A stretch of 32,769 nucleotides of DNA from Xanthobacteraceae bacterium (GCA_020441545.1 JAGRLZ010000007.1:1-32769), one strand, 5' to 3'. Counted from the stretch's first letter, positions 15,628-24,783 are shown. The notes: a model not told the origin generated them from the letters alone. Program-made: numbers and translations.

Positions 15628-17642
15628 GTCAGGAAGATCGTCGCCACCAGGCGCTGGTGCTTCGGATTGAGGACGTGCAGCGCGTTTTTGATCTTGTCGG
15701 CGTGGCTTTGGCCGGCGCCGACCACGATCAGGACGACGCCGGCGAGCGCGAGCGGCCACATGAAGTCGTTGTTGTCGAGCGAGCCGCCGTCGATCAGCGT
15801 GATGTCGCTGTCGGCGGGCAGGGCGCGGGCTTGCGCCGGAAGCGGGGCGTTGCCGTCGGCGCCGATGGCCCGGGTGCCGACCGGCACGACCTGAAGGCCG
15901 TTGACCTCGACATTGTGCGTCTTCAGCGCCTCGACGCCGTCATCGGTCAGGCCCGGCCGGCCCTCGAGCTTGCATGCCCTGGTGATGTATTTGCCGCGGG
16001 TGGCATCGGCGGTGAGGACGCGGCAGCCGTTGCGCAGGCTCTGTCCGGCCAGGGCCAGCGTGAAGCCGCCGCTCGCGGCGGGCTGATCGGCGGACACCAC
16101 CAGCACCGCGCCGGGCGCGCGCAGCGCGGCGGCCTTGAGAATGTCCAGCAGCCCTTCCATCCCCGCGGCGTCGAGTGCCTCCCGCGGTGCCTGCCCGTTG
16201 CCCGCCGCCATCACGGCCTTCCGGGACAGCGTGGCCATGTTGAACAGCCGGGTCTGTTCGGCCAGGTCGCTTGCCGACCAGATCGCGTTGTCGGCCTGGT
16301 TCAGGAAGGCCGCCACGAAGATTCCGGCCAGAAGTCCGATCAGGAGCCCGCCGGCGACGATGAGCGTGCGCGGCACGACATATTGCACGGGCTGTTCGGC
16401 GGCCGGCGAGATGATCCGCGCGTTGGAGCGGTCCAGTCCGCCCTCTTCGCGGACCTCCTTGGCACGGCGCTGCATGGTTTCCAGAACGGCACGCTGGGCC
16501 GCGACCTCGCTCTCGAGCGCCCGCAGCTTGACGATCGCCGGCTCGCCCGACGCCGACAGCTCGCGCGCCGCGATGATCTGCTGGTTGAGGGCCGCTTCCA
16601 CCGTCTGCGCGCGTTGATATTCGGCAATGAGGCCGCGCCGGATCCGCGCCAGCTCGTCGTTGATGAGCTGGCGGATCTGGACCACCTGGGCCTTGGCGGC
16701 GATCACCGCGGGATGCCGTGGTCCGAGCGCGACCTGGCTGTCGGCCTCGGCCTTCTTGGCTTCCGCATAGCGGGCGCGGAGATCGTTGATGGCCTGCGAC
16801 TGCAGCGCCTCGGGAATGACGTCGACCGGCTCGCCGGCGCCGGCCCGGCGGCGCAGGGCATCGACCCGGGTCTTGAGCTCGAAGGTGCGCATCCGCTGCG
16901 CGGAGAGCTGGCTGGTCAGGTCGTTCAGTTCGCGCTCGCTGAGCAGGCGCCCGTTGCCGCCGACGAGGTTGTTGCGGACCCGATAGGCGTCGAGTTCCTT
17001 CTCGGCCTTGTTGAGATTCTGCTGCAGGGTGACGAGCCGCGATTCCAGAGCGGCCGCCGTCCGGTCGGCCACGTCGGCATGGTTCTTGATCTGCACCGCG
17101 AGATAGGCGTCGCCGATGGCGTCCGCGATCCGCTTCGACTTCTCGGCCGAGGTGCGGGTCCAGACCGAAACCGTCAGCACGAAGGTGCGGTCGGGCCGGC
17201 GGACGTCGATCCGCTTGCGCAGCGCGCGCAGCGTCGCCCAGTATTTCGCCTCCATGCCGGACGGCGGGGCATCGGCGGTCGCCGCCGCGTCGGGGCCGAA
17301 TTCCGGATCGTCGGTGAGGTGCAGCTTGTCGATCACGCGCCGCAGCACCTCGGTCGAGGTGATGAGCTGCACCTGGCTGTCGAGGATGGCGAAGGTGACG
17401 TCCGTCGAGGCGGCGTTCGGATTGAGGTCGTTGGGCAGAATCTGCAATCCGCGCGGATCGACCAGGATCTTGATGTCCGACACGAAGCGCGGCGACATCA
17501 GGAGGGCGGCGGCCAGGGCCGCGAGCAGGCAGGCGCCGGCGATCGCCGCGATCACGGCCTTGCGCCGGGCCAGGACCTGGATGAAGGAGCGGAAATCCAC
17601 GACGGCTGCGGGCGGCGGCGGAGCCTGGACCATCATCGTCAT
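15624..17642 (-). CDS. Exopolysaccharide chain-length protein (Wzz/GumC, PCP2a type) with inactive kinase domain
   Basis: A 672-residue inner-membrane protein that should control polymer length and export. It has a Wzz domain with TM1 at ~28-49, a long coiled-coil periplasmic region (~190-400, including LGPRHPAV at 306-313) and TM2 at ~426-447. The cytoplasmic C-terminal part has the layout of a BY-kinase (VLVVSA, later ITLIDGG and VVLIVVGAGQS), but the Walker A loop is lost: where SAxPGEGKS/T is expected it reads SADQPAASGGFTLA (517-530), with no Lys-Ser/Thr. No tyrosine cluster is present at the C terminus. It is probably a pseudokinase. The ATG at 17642 is chosen for length; ATGs at 17636 and 17633 are also possible. 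Confidence 0.88.
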   Translation of the reverse strand: MTMMVQAPPPPAAVVDFRSFIQVLARRKAVIAAIAGACLLAALAAALLMSPRFVSDIKILVDPRGLQILPNDLNPNAASTDVTFAILDSQVQLITSTEVLRRVIDKLHLTDDPEFGPDAAATADAPPSGMEAKYWATLRALRKRIDVRRPDRTFVLTVSVWTRTSAEKSKRIADAIGDAYLAVQIKNHADVADRTAAALESRLVTLQQNLNKAEKELDAYRVRNNLVGGNGRLLSERELNDLTSQLSAQRMRTFELKTRVDALRRRAGAGEPVDVIPEALQSQAINDLRARYAEAKKAEADSQVALGPRHPAVIAAKAQVVQIRQLINDELARIRRGLIAEYQRAQTVEAALNQQIIAARELSASGEPAIVKLRALESEVAAQRAVLETMQRRAKEVREEGGLDRSNARIISPAAEQPVQYVVPRTLIVAGGLLIGLLAGIFVAAFLNQADNAIWSASDLAEQTRLFNMATLSRKAVMAAGNGQAPREALDAAGMEGLLDILKAAALRAPGAVLVVSADQPAASGGFTLALAGQSLRNGCRVLTADATRGKYITRACKLEGRPGLTDDGVEALKTHNVEVNGLQVVPVGTRAIGADGNAPLPAQARALPADSDITLIDGGSLDNNDFMWPLALAGVVLIVVGAGQSHADKIKNALHVLNPKHQRLVATIFLT

Positions 17643-17830
17643 GAAGCGATGCTCGTGAATGATGGCCGAGGGAGCGAGCCCGAGAGCCTACGCATGTTAC
17701 ACGCCCTGCACTGGTACAACGTACTGACACGAATGACCCGAGCGCCCGATGATTGCTCAAGCCCGGCGGGGAGTATGGCGCGGTTATAGTTAATATTGGT
17801 TGAAACGCGGCCCCTCGGCGCGCCGGCCTC

Positions 17831-19378
17831 TCAGCGCGCCGGTTCGCCGGCACGGAGGGCGTCGGGAGAGCCCAGCAGGTCGATCACCTCGATATCCCCC
17901 GCCCGATTGAAGGTGTGCGGTCCGCGGGTGACGCCCGCGCCGCGCAGCCGGACGCCGGCCTCAACGGTCTGCGTCACGGCCCCGGTGTCGAGCCGGTCGA
18001 TCCGGCACAGCGACAGGCCGGTGCCGTAGTTTTCCGAGCAGTCCTGGGCCGGGCGCCACAGCGCGCCGCCATGATGGAAGAACTGCCCCGCCGGCCGGGC
18101 GCCGTGGCTGTCGATCAGGACCGGATTGTCGGGGTGGGGATGCCAGGGCCCCTTCAGCCGTTCGGCAAAGAAGACACCGAGGCTGTCCCAGTTGCTGCCC
18201 TGCCATTCGCGGGTGGCGGCGAACATCCACCACAATCCGCCGTGCCGGCACACGGTGGCATCCGATGCCTCGATGTCCGCAAGCAGCGTGGTCTCGTGTG
18301 TCCATCGGTCGGGAAACCGCTCGGCGCGGTAGAGCTCGACCGTGCGGGCCTGAAGCGTTTCCGGGATCATCCAGATCTCGCCGTCGCCGGCGAAGACATG
18401 CGGATAGGACAAATGGGTGTCGGTTTCGAGCACCGGCCGCGCCGGCGACAAACCGCCCTCGGTGAAGGTCGCGACGGAAATCAGCCCCTTGCCCGTGGCA
18501 AAAGGAAATTCCTCGACGAACAGATGCATCGCGCCGCCGGCTTCGAACAGGAACGGATCGGCATAGTAGCGGTGCGCGTCGCAGGCCATGCGGATATAGT
18601 CTTCGGGCCTCGTGCCGGGCGCCGGCCTTGCGAGACGGACGGTGTCATCGATCCGGCGCCAGGCGACGAACCAGTCCTGCGCCGTCCGGCTCAATCGGGT
18701 GAGACGGTTGCCCAGCTTGCGGGCAAGCGTCCGCGCGCCGAACGACGCCAGCGCGGGGGAGGTGAGTGGCCGGGTCGCTGCCTGTCGCGGCGCGATCGGT
18801 TCGCCTCGCGGGTCCGTTCGTCGAGCAACCTTGAGCACGAGGCGCAGCAGCGCGCTCCACACCGCATCGAGGGCGCTGGTCATCGCGAGGGGATTCTCGA
18901 TCGCCGGGCGGGCGGATGCCAGCACGTGGCCGGCCTGATCCACCACCGACAGCGCCGGCGCGTGGTGGGCGAGGACGCTTGTCAGCAGGACGTCCTCGTC
19001 CGGCGCATTGTCATACAGCACGCGGATGTGGCGTGAAGCGCCCGGGCCGGCTGATGCCCGCGGCGCGAAATCCAGCACCAGGTCGGCTCGCACCAGGTCG
19101 GCTTGCGCCGGATCGGTTCGCGTCCAGCGGGAGAACGCCGCCTCATCGAGACGGTCGCAGACGTGCTCGCCGTGCAGGCGGAAGACGCAGTTCTCCAGCA
19201 TACGCAGCATGTCGAACGCGGCCGGCAGCGGCGGCCCGTCGGTGAAGCGGATGGTCAGGTCCACCGCGGGATCGGCGGCGAGCCGGTCGGCGAGGTCGAA
19301 CTGCCAGCGCCACGCGCGGGCGCGCGACAGCCGCATCTCGATCGTGCGCCGCTCGCCATGGATCGTCATCGCGGACAT
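17831..19378 (-). CDS. GINT1-type (glucosamine inositolphosphorylceramide transferase N-terminal domain) protein
   Basis: A 515-residue protein. About residues 1-230 form a poorly recognised N-terminal domain (formyltransferase/nucleotide-sugar-like, with DLVRADLVLDFAPRA). The ~270-residue C-terminal part is a propeller-like domain with HRYYADPFLFEAGGAMHLFV, YPHVFAGDGEIWMIPET and WWMFAATRE, the pattern of the domain named after plant GINT1 and related to GH43/68-like five-bladed propellers. Bacterial members occur in polysaccharide loci. No experimental function is known to me; sugar binding, transfer or hydrolysis are all possible. It overlaps the end of the GH5 gene: ATG at 19378, or ATG at 19369, which gives an ATGA overlap. 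Neither has a clear ribosome binding site. Confidence 0.7.
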   Translation of the reverse strand: MSAMTIHGERRTIEMRLSRARAWRWQFDLADRLAADPAVDLTIRFTDGPPLPAAFDMLRMLENCVFRLHGEHVCDRLDEAAFSRWTRTDPAQADLVRADLVLDFAPRASAGPGASRHIRVLYDNAPDEDVLLTSVLAHHAPALSVVDQAGHVLASARPAIENPLAMTSALDAVWSALLRLVLKVARRTDPRGEPIAPRQAATRPLTSPALASFGARTLARKLGNRLTRLSRTAQDWFVAWRRIDDTVRLARPAPGTRPEDYIRMACDAHRYYADPFLFEAGGAMHLFVEEFPFATGKGLISVATFTEGGLSPARPVLETDTHLSYPHVFAGDGEIWMIPETLQARTVELYRAERFPDRWTHETTLLADIEASDATVCRHGGLWWMFAATREWQGSNWDSLGVFFAERLKGPWHPHPDNPVLIDSHGARPAGQFFHHGGALWRPAQDCSENYGTGLSLCRIDRLDTGAVTQTVEAGVRLRGAGVTRGPHTFNRAGDIEVIDLLGSPDALRAGEPAR

Positions 19379-20661
19379 GCCGGCAATGATGGCGAGGCCA
19401 GCAGGCCCAGGGCCTCGCGCGTCAGGGGATCGATGCGGTCCGGGGCGTCGCGGTCCGTCACCGCCATGCCGCCGCTGCCGTTCAGTTCCCAGATCGACCA
19501 GCGGAAATGCCGCTGCTCGGCGGCGCAGCGCACATCGTGGAGCCACCGCGCGCGGGTGAGCGCGCGGCTTCGATCCGCCGCCGATTCTTCGCGCGTGGCG
19601 CCGAATTCGCCGAGCAGGATGCGGTCGGGCGCGATGCCGTGGCGCGCCGCCCATGCGGTGATCCTGTCGAATGCCGTCCCGATCAAGGCCCCGTCCCAGC
19701 CCTCCCTGAAATAGCGCGTGATCGCATCCCGTGCGGCGGCGATGGCGCGCCGCTTGTCAGTTTCGGACATTTTCGGATCGGCTTCAATCCGCGCGCGCGT
19801 CGCGCGCCATGCGCGCGCCATGTCGTCTGCATGGGCGGGATAGGTCAATTCGCGCAGGTCGCGCCAGAAGATTTCCCTCGGTGCCCGCGACGCCACGCCC
19901 TGGTGCGTCAGCAGATGCGGTTCGTAGTAGTGAAACGAAAAGAGCGTGTTGGCGTCCCGGAACGGGCGGGGATCGAGAAGCGCGAGGCCGCGAAAGCTGC
20001 CGCCCTGCGCGCCGGTGACCACGAGCGGCAGGCGTGGCGCCTGCGCGCGCGCCGCGCGATACAGCGCCTCCATCATCGCCTGCCAGCGCGCCGCCGATGC
20101 GTCGTCGTAGCCGGCGGGCGGCTCGTTCACCGGCTCGAGCGCCACGCCGGGATCGTGCAGCGCCGCGAGCCGGGCGGCGGTGCGCGCGACCATGGCGAGA
20201 TAGCTCTGGAACAGCGGCGTGCCGGCCGCGGTGAAGATTGCCTCCGGACGATACGCCGCGACCTGCGAATTGGAGTGGAAGTTGACGAGCACGCCGAGAT
20301 CATGGGCGCGGAAGCGGCGGATCGCCGCGATCAGAAGGTCGTCGAGACGATCGCGGCGTTCACCCGTCATTTGCAGGAACGGTCCGGGATCGACGGTGAG
20401 CCGGACGAAATCGAAGCCGGATTCGCGGATCCGTGCGATCAGTCGGTCGGAGACCGCATGCTCTTTGCCGGTGAAGGGCGGCCAGCCGTAGCGGGTCGAA
20501 TCCGTCGTGGACAGGTTCGCCCAGTTCAAGGGACGATGCACGCCGATGCCGCGCCGGAACGCGGCAGCATCATCGGCCGCATCCGCGCGAGCGGCCGACA
20601 GCGCCAGGGCCAGCACGAGGACCAGTGCGGCCAGAAGCCGGTGTGGCAACCGCAAGCGCAT
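19366..20661 (-). CDS. Secreted glycoside hydrolase family 5 (cellulase-like)
   Basis: A 431-residue glycosidase with an N-terminal signal peptide (RLLAALVLVLALALSAARADA), so periplasmic or secreted. The mature part begins RRGIGVHRPLNWANL, a GH5-like strand. The acid/base Glu180 is in LEPVNEPPAG and the nucleophile Glu352 in ILLGEFGATRE; the aromatic strand FSFHYYEPHLLTHQG lies between them. It probably trims or releases the polymer made by this locus, as endoglycanases such as ExsH/ExoK or BcsZ do in theirs. The start codon shares one base with the polymerase stop (TGATG), which indicates translational coupling. Confidence 0.88.
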   Translation of the reverse strand: MRLRLPHRLLAALVLVLALALSAARADAADDAAAFRRGIGVHRPLNWANLSTTDSTRYGWPPFTGKEHAVSDRLIARIRESGFDFVRLTVDPGPFLQMTGERRDRLDDLLIAAIRRFRAHDLGVLVNFHSNSQVAAYRPEAIFTAAGTPLFQSYLAMVARTAARLAALHDPGVALEPVNEPPAGYDDASAARWQAMMEALYRAARAQAPRLPLVVTGAQGGSFRGLALLDPRPFRDANTLFSFHYYEPHLLTHQGVASRAPREIFWRDLRELTYPAHADDMARAWRATRARIEADPKMSETDKRRAIAAARDAITRYFREGWDGALIGTAFDRITAWAARHGIAPDRILLGEFGATREESAADRSRALTRARWLHDVRCAAEQRHFRWSIWELNGSGGMAVTDRDAPDRIDPLTREALGLLASPSLPACPR

Positions 20662-21893
20662 CAGCCGGTGCGCCGCAGCCGCGGGCCGCAGTCCGCCATC
20701 ACGAGCAGGGAGAGGGTCAGCATGTCGGCCGATTTCACCGAGAGCTGGTTGTTGGTGAGAGCGAGTCCGAAATACATCAGCGTCCCCACGACGACGATGG
20801 CGGAGCGGCCGCGCAGCAGCGACCGGAACAGATTGGCGAGCAGCAGCGCGAACAGGATGGCGCCGATCAGGCCGAACTGAACGGTGAAGACCACCGGCGA
20901 GCTTTCGATATACGGAAGATTGAAGATGTCGCGCGCGATGCGCTGCACCCGCGTCAGGTCGGCGCCGAGCAGGATCTCGCGCCAGGAGAGGAACTCGAAG
21001 ACGCGATAGATGTCGACGCGGGCCTGCGAACTCTGGTCGACCAGGCCGTCTTCGAGACGGTTCAGGGCCCCGGCAGCGAACATCACGCCGACCGCCCCGG
21101 TCAGCCCGACAAGACCTGCGATCACGAGCATCATCTTGCGCTGGATCGCGTCGATCGCCGTGCGTGCGGGCATCGGCACCAGGATCACGAAGGCGACGCA
21201 GGAGACGCAGGCGGCCAGGGTGGAAATCCGGGCGCCCGATGCCAGCGCGCCGACCAGCAGCACGGCCACCGACAGCAACCGCAGGGGCAGCCACCGGACG
21301 ATGCCGCAGAAGCAGATCGCGACGGCACACCATTGTCCCAGTTGCAGCGGGTGGTCCGACAGCCCGGTGGGACGGAAATTGTCCTCGCCGCCGGGATAGG
21401 GGAGCAGGCGCGTCTTGAGCAGGAACTCGCCGATGCCGACCGCGGCGCTGACAACCAGAAACAGGATGATGAACTCGCCGAGCCGGATCCGCCAGGCATC
21501 CGGCATCGCCGTCATGGCGAAGATCGCCAGGCAGGCGACGATGTAGGTGTCGAGGATATAGCCGACCGAGGAGGTCTCGCCGTTGATCTTGGTCATCGCC
21601 AGCAGGACGGCCATCCCGGTCACGAACACCATGACGGCGCGCAGGATCGACAGGTCCCGCGCCGACAGTTCGATCCGCTGCGTCAGGCCGGCGAGGCCGG
21701 CGACCAGCGCGATGCCGTAGAATGCCGGATGGATCTTCTCGATGGTCGATCCTTCGAGCGTGGTGTAGTCCATGAACTCGTTGAGGATCAGGGCGCTGAG
21801 GCCGATGCGCAGCAGAACGGACACGACGAACATCGCATAGAGCAGCGACAGCGTTGTGTTGACGGTCGGTTGGGTGGCGGCGTGGCCGGACAT
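20661..21893 (-). CDS. Polysaccharide polymerase, Wzy/O-antigen-ligase-like (VpsF family)
   Basis: A 410-residue integral membrane protein with about 11 hydrophobic segments. It has a polar periplasmic loop of the Wzy/WaaL kind (EDNFRPTGLSDHPLQLGQWC) with the family Arg/His positions, and GALASGARISTLAACVSCVAF, which is the O-antigen-ligase-like 'SG-SR' segment. Overall layout and length resemble VpsF, the exopolysaccharide polymerase of Vibrio. It should polymerise lipid-linked repeats on the periplasmic face. The gene starts a minus-strand unit with the GH5, GINT1-type and chain-length genes and is divergent from a GT4 gene, with 143 bases between them. No clear ribosome binding site is seen. 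Confidence 0.85.
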   Translation of the reverse strand: MSGHAATQPTVNTTLSLLYAMFVVSVLLRIGLSALILNEFMDYTTLEGSTIEKIHPAFYGIALVAGLAGLTQRIELSARDLSILRAVMVFVTGMAVLLAMTKINGETSSVGYILDTYIVACLAIFAMTAMPDAWRIRLGEFIILFLVVSAAVGIGEFLLKTRLLPYPGGEDNFRPTGLSDHPLQLGQWCAVAICFCGIVRWLPLRLLSVAVLLVGALASGARISTLAACVSCVAFVILVPMPARTAIDAIQRKMMLVIAGLVGLTGAVGVMFAAGALNRLEDGLVDQSSQARVDIYRVFEFLSWREILLGADLTRVQRIARDIFNLPYIESSPVVFTVQFGLIGAILFALLLANLFRSLLRGRSAIVVVGTLMYFGLALTNNQLSVKSADMLTLSLLVMADCGPRLRRTG

Positions 21894-22036
21894 GGCGCGA
21901 CATGGAGCTGGTGAAAGGATAACCGTAGGGTTTCTCCCTTAACAGTTGGCTAAGCATATTGCGTTATGGCCGGCGCAGCGGCCCTCGTTCCGCGCCCCCG
22001 CGCCCGCGCCCTGAGCCTGTGGCATCAAGAGTGCCG

Positions 22037-23146
22037 ATGATGTCTCCCCTCCGCGTCCTGTGCGTCACCCCTTTCGGCCCATCGGGAAAGGGGGGCATCG
22101 ACCGCCTCTATCTCTATCTGCGCGACCTGGTCGAGCGGTACGGCATGCCGGACGTCGACCTGCGGTTTGCGCGGGCACGGGGCAGCGCCGCCGGCAATGC
22201 CTGGATGGCGAGTTTTCCGTTGATCCTGGGCGAGTTCGCCTGGACGCTGGCGCGGCTGCGGCCGCATGTCGTCCACATCAATTTCGCCACCGGCGGCAGC
22301 CTGCCGCGCAAATTCGCCATCCTGAAGCTGGCGCGGCTGTTCGGCGCGCGCGTCGTCGTCCACTTCCACGGCCAGTTCATCGAGGACAAGGTTGCTGCCG
22401 GGACTCCGGCCGGGCGGCTGTTCAAGGCGATCGCGACCGGCGCCGATCGGGTGATCGCGCTGGGCGAGGTCCATGCGCGGGCGTTCCAGCGCATCGGCGT
22501 TCCGGCCGGGCGCATCACCATCGTCCCCAACGGCATTCCCGACTTTGCCGGCGATGGCGTTGTTGCGGCAAAGGCCGGCAACGCGGCGGTCGAGATCCTG
22601 TTCTCCGGGCTTCTCACGGAGAACAAAGGCATGCAGGTGCTGATTCCGGCGCTGGCGAAGCTGGATCGCGCCGCGCCGCCGTGGCGCTGCGTCGCGGCCG
22701 GCAATGGCGAGGTCGCGCGGTTCGCGGCGCTGGCGGAGCAGGCGGGGCTCGCGGATCGGGTGACCTTCACGGGCTGGCTCGCGGCGGACGCGATGCATGA
22801 CTGCATGCGCCGCGCCGATATCGTCGTGCTGCCCTCGCGCACGGAAGCCTTGCCGCTCAGCCTGATCGAGGGCGCCTGCGCCGGCGCGGCCCTGGTCGCC
22901 ACCGATGTCGGCAACGTGCGCGACATTGTCGAAGACGGCGTCAACGGAATTCTCGTGGCGCGCGAACCGGATGCGATCGCGGATGCGCTCCGCGGACTGC
23001 TGGACGATCCGGCGCGATTGCGCGCGATGCAGGCGGCCTCGCGCGACATCTATCGCGCGCGCTTCACCCTCACGGCGTTCGCGGACCGGCTGCGCGCCGT
23101 CTACCTGCAGACCGCCGGCAGGCCGGAGCCATTCCCGTTCCGATAG
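22037..23146 (+). CDS. Glycosyltransferase family 4
   Basis: A 369-residue cytosolic GT-B glycosyltransferase. The N-terminal Rossmann domain begins LRVLCVTPFGPSGKGGIDRL, the glycine-rich acceptor loop; the C-terminal donor domain has LFSGLLTENKGMQVLIPAL and the E-x7-E element within RTEALPLSLIEGACAG, followed by ALVATDVGNVRDIVEDGVNG. It probably adds one sugar of the repeat unit from an NDP-sugar donor; which sugar is not readable. Start: ATG at 22037 or the adjacent ATG at 22040. A longer TTG-initiated frame from 21959 covers the divergent promoter region and is unlikely. Confidence 0.88.
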   Translation: MMSPLRVLCVTPFGPSGKGGIDRLYLYLRDLVERYGMPDVDLRFARARGSAAGNAWMASFPLILGEFAWTLARLRPHVVHINFATGGSLPRKFAILKLARLFGARVVVHFHGQFIEDKVAAGTPAGRLFKAIATGADRVIALGEVHARAFQRIGVPAGRITIVPNGIPDFAGDGVVAAKAGNAAVEILFSGLLTENKGMQVLIPALAKLDRAAPPWRCVAAGNGEVARFAALAEQAGLADRVTFTGWLAADAMHDCMRRADIVVLPSRTEALPLSLIEGACAGAALVATDVGNVRDIVEDGVNGILVAREPDAIADALRGLLDDPARLRAMQAASRDIYRARFTLTAFADRLRAVYLQTAGRPEPFPFR

Positions 23147-23158
23147 AATCGGAACGGG
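23134..23158 (+). terminator. Strong hairpin at the end of the GT4 gene
   Basis: CCCGTTCCGAT (23134-23144) and ATCGGAACGGG (23148-23158) form a perfect 11-bp stem with a three-base loop; the GT4 TAG stop lies at its apex. Downstream sequence is pyrimidine-rich (CTCTACTATCTATCC) but not a pure T-run. It is a good terminator candidate in a convergent gap. Confidence 0.6.
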
Positions 23159-23275
23159 GCTCTACTATCTATCCTCGTTCTAACGCGGTTTCTTTGCGCG
23201 AACCGGCACCCGCTTCGCTCGAAAACGCTCTCGCCGGATAGCCGGACACTTCGTCCTTCAGGTTGTCGGGATGCC

Positions 23276-24706
23276 CTAGCCGTCCCGTGGGAGAGGTCCG
23301 TCCTGCGGGACGGGCAGCCGCTGGTCGATGAACTTGCGCTTGCCGCGGCCGGTCATCGGCAGCTTGTCGATCAGCTTGAGGTGCAGCGTCAGGTCGTTGT
23401 CGGCGCGCTCGGCCATGCGCGCGAGATAGTCGGACAGGTCGGGCGCCCTGTTGCCCGCCGAGACCACGCGCAGTTCGACCTCGCCCGGCGTGTCCTGATA
23501 GAATTGCACCTCGCGCACCTGGTTCTCGGAATCCACTGGAACGCAAAGGCCGCAGAACGGGATCAGCGTGCCCGAATAGCCGACCACGAATTCGCTGTCG
23601 CGGCGCGGCGAGAGATCGCGCAGGACCAGCCGGTAGCCGTTTTCCGCCGCCGGCAGTTCCACCAGTTCCGCCTCGTCGCGGGTGTCGTAGCGGATCAGCG
23701 GCATGCCGCGGAACAACAGCCCGGACGAGACGATGCGGCCCGACCGGCCGGGCGTCGTCACCGGGCGGCCCTGCTCGTCGAGCAGCTCGGTGTAGCCGTA
23801 GAGCGGGTTGAATTCGTAGGTGTCCGGCTCGCCGGGGCGCTCGACGGCGAAGGCGACCTTCTCGCTCAGCCCGTAGAACGGGGCGATGATCGCCCGGTCG
23901 AACACCTGTTCCAGCAATTCGCGCTGGTGCGGATAGATCCGCTCCGAGATCGGCAGCAGGCCCTTGATCTGGCTGAGCGGGGCCTCGCCGCTGCGCACCA
24001 GGTATTCGCAGAAGATCGTGATGGCGGAGGGATAGCCGTGAATATAGGCGATGCCGCGCCGGCGGATTTCCGCAAGATACTGCGCCATCATCGCGTCGTT
24101 GAGATGAAACACCGACAGCCGCAACTCTTTCAGCGCCGGATCGGCTTCCATGTGGCGGTCGGCGCCGCTGGCGATGTCGAGGCCGCGAAACACCGCGCGC
24201 CATTCCGTTCCCGTGAAGCCGGTGCGCGACCATGCGTCGTGAACGAAGGCATATTCGATCGGGCTGCGGTTGCGGTCGAGCCGGAACGCGAGCGGCTCGC
24301 CCGACGAGCCGTCGGTCGAAACCGAATCGAGGCGATCCGGCGGAACGGCGCACATGGCGTCGCGGTGCTCGGCCACGGTCTGGCGTGTGAGCACCGGAAT
24401 CCGCTGCCATGCGTCGCTGCCGGGCAGGTAGCCGTCGGTTGCGCCCTGCATGATCGGGCCGAGCGTCCGCGCATAATAGGACGATCCCGACGCGGCCTGC
24501 TGGAGCAGTTCGGTCAGCACGCGCTCGCGGTAGTCCTTGACGAAAGCGGGGTCGGCTTTCGCCCGCTCGAGAAGTTCACGCCAGTGGCGATAGGTGTTGC
24601 CGAACTTCATCGAGGTCGGCACATATTGCAGGAAGCGGCCGAGATAAGCGCGTGTCGATGACGGCAGCCTGGCATAGGTTCCGCGCGCAACATCCAGAAC
24701 TGTCAT
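23276..24706 (-). CDS. CapK/PaaK-like adenylate-forming enzyme
   Basis: A 476-residue cytosolic protein of the phenylacetate-CoA ligase-like (CapK) branch of the AMP-forming family. Visible motifs: the phosphate loop STDGSSGEPLAFRLD near residue 150, HGYPSAITIFCEYL, the adenine-site region IIAPFYGLSEKVAFA, IRYDTRDEAEL, and the C-terminal GRGKRKFIDQR with the catalytic lysine. Members occur in capsule and exopolysaccharide loci and are thought to activate an acid for attachment to the polymer, but the substrate is unknown. Start: ATG at 24706, because CCGGGAGA lies about 7 bases upstream; the ATG six bases earlier is too close to that site. It is a single-gene minus-strand unit between two plus-strand GT4 genes. 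Confidence 0.85.
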   Translation of the reverse strand: MTVLDVARGTYARLPSSTRAYLGRFLQYVPTSMKFGNTYRHWRELLERAKADPAFVKDYRERVLTELLQQAASGSSYYARTLGPIMQGATDGYLPGSDAWQRIPVLTRQTVAEHRDAMCAVPPDRLDSVSTDGSSGEPLAFRLDRNRSPIEYAFVHDAWSRTGFTGTEWRAVFRGLDIASGADRHMEADPALKELRLSVFHLNDAMMAQYLAEIRRRGIAYIHGYPSAITIFCEYLVRSGEAPLSQIKGLLPISERIYPHQRELLEQVFDRAIIAPFYGLSEKVAFAVERPGEPDTYEFNPLYGYTELLDEQGRPVTTPGRSGRIVSSGLLFRGMPLIRYDTRDEAELVELPAAENGYRLVLRDLSPRRDSEFVVGYSGTLIPFCGLCVPVDSENQVREVQFYQDTPGEVELRVVSAGNRAPDLSDYLARMAERADNDLTLHLKLIDKLPMTGRGKRKFIDQRLPVPQDGPLPRDG

Positions 24707-24783
24707 CGGCATTCTCCCGGAATTTCTGCATCTCGTCCGGAGTTCCCGCGGCCTCGGTCCTCCAGGCCCCGGATGTCTCCGAA

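Noticed and set aside
17643-17830. A promoter in the AT-rich stretch (around 17780-17800) before the chain-length gene
   Set aside because: A TATAAC box is present on the minus strand, but no acceptable -35 element stands at the right distance; the gene may simply be read through from the GINT1-type gene.
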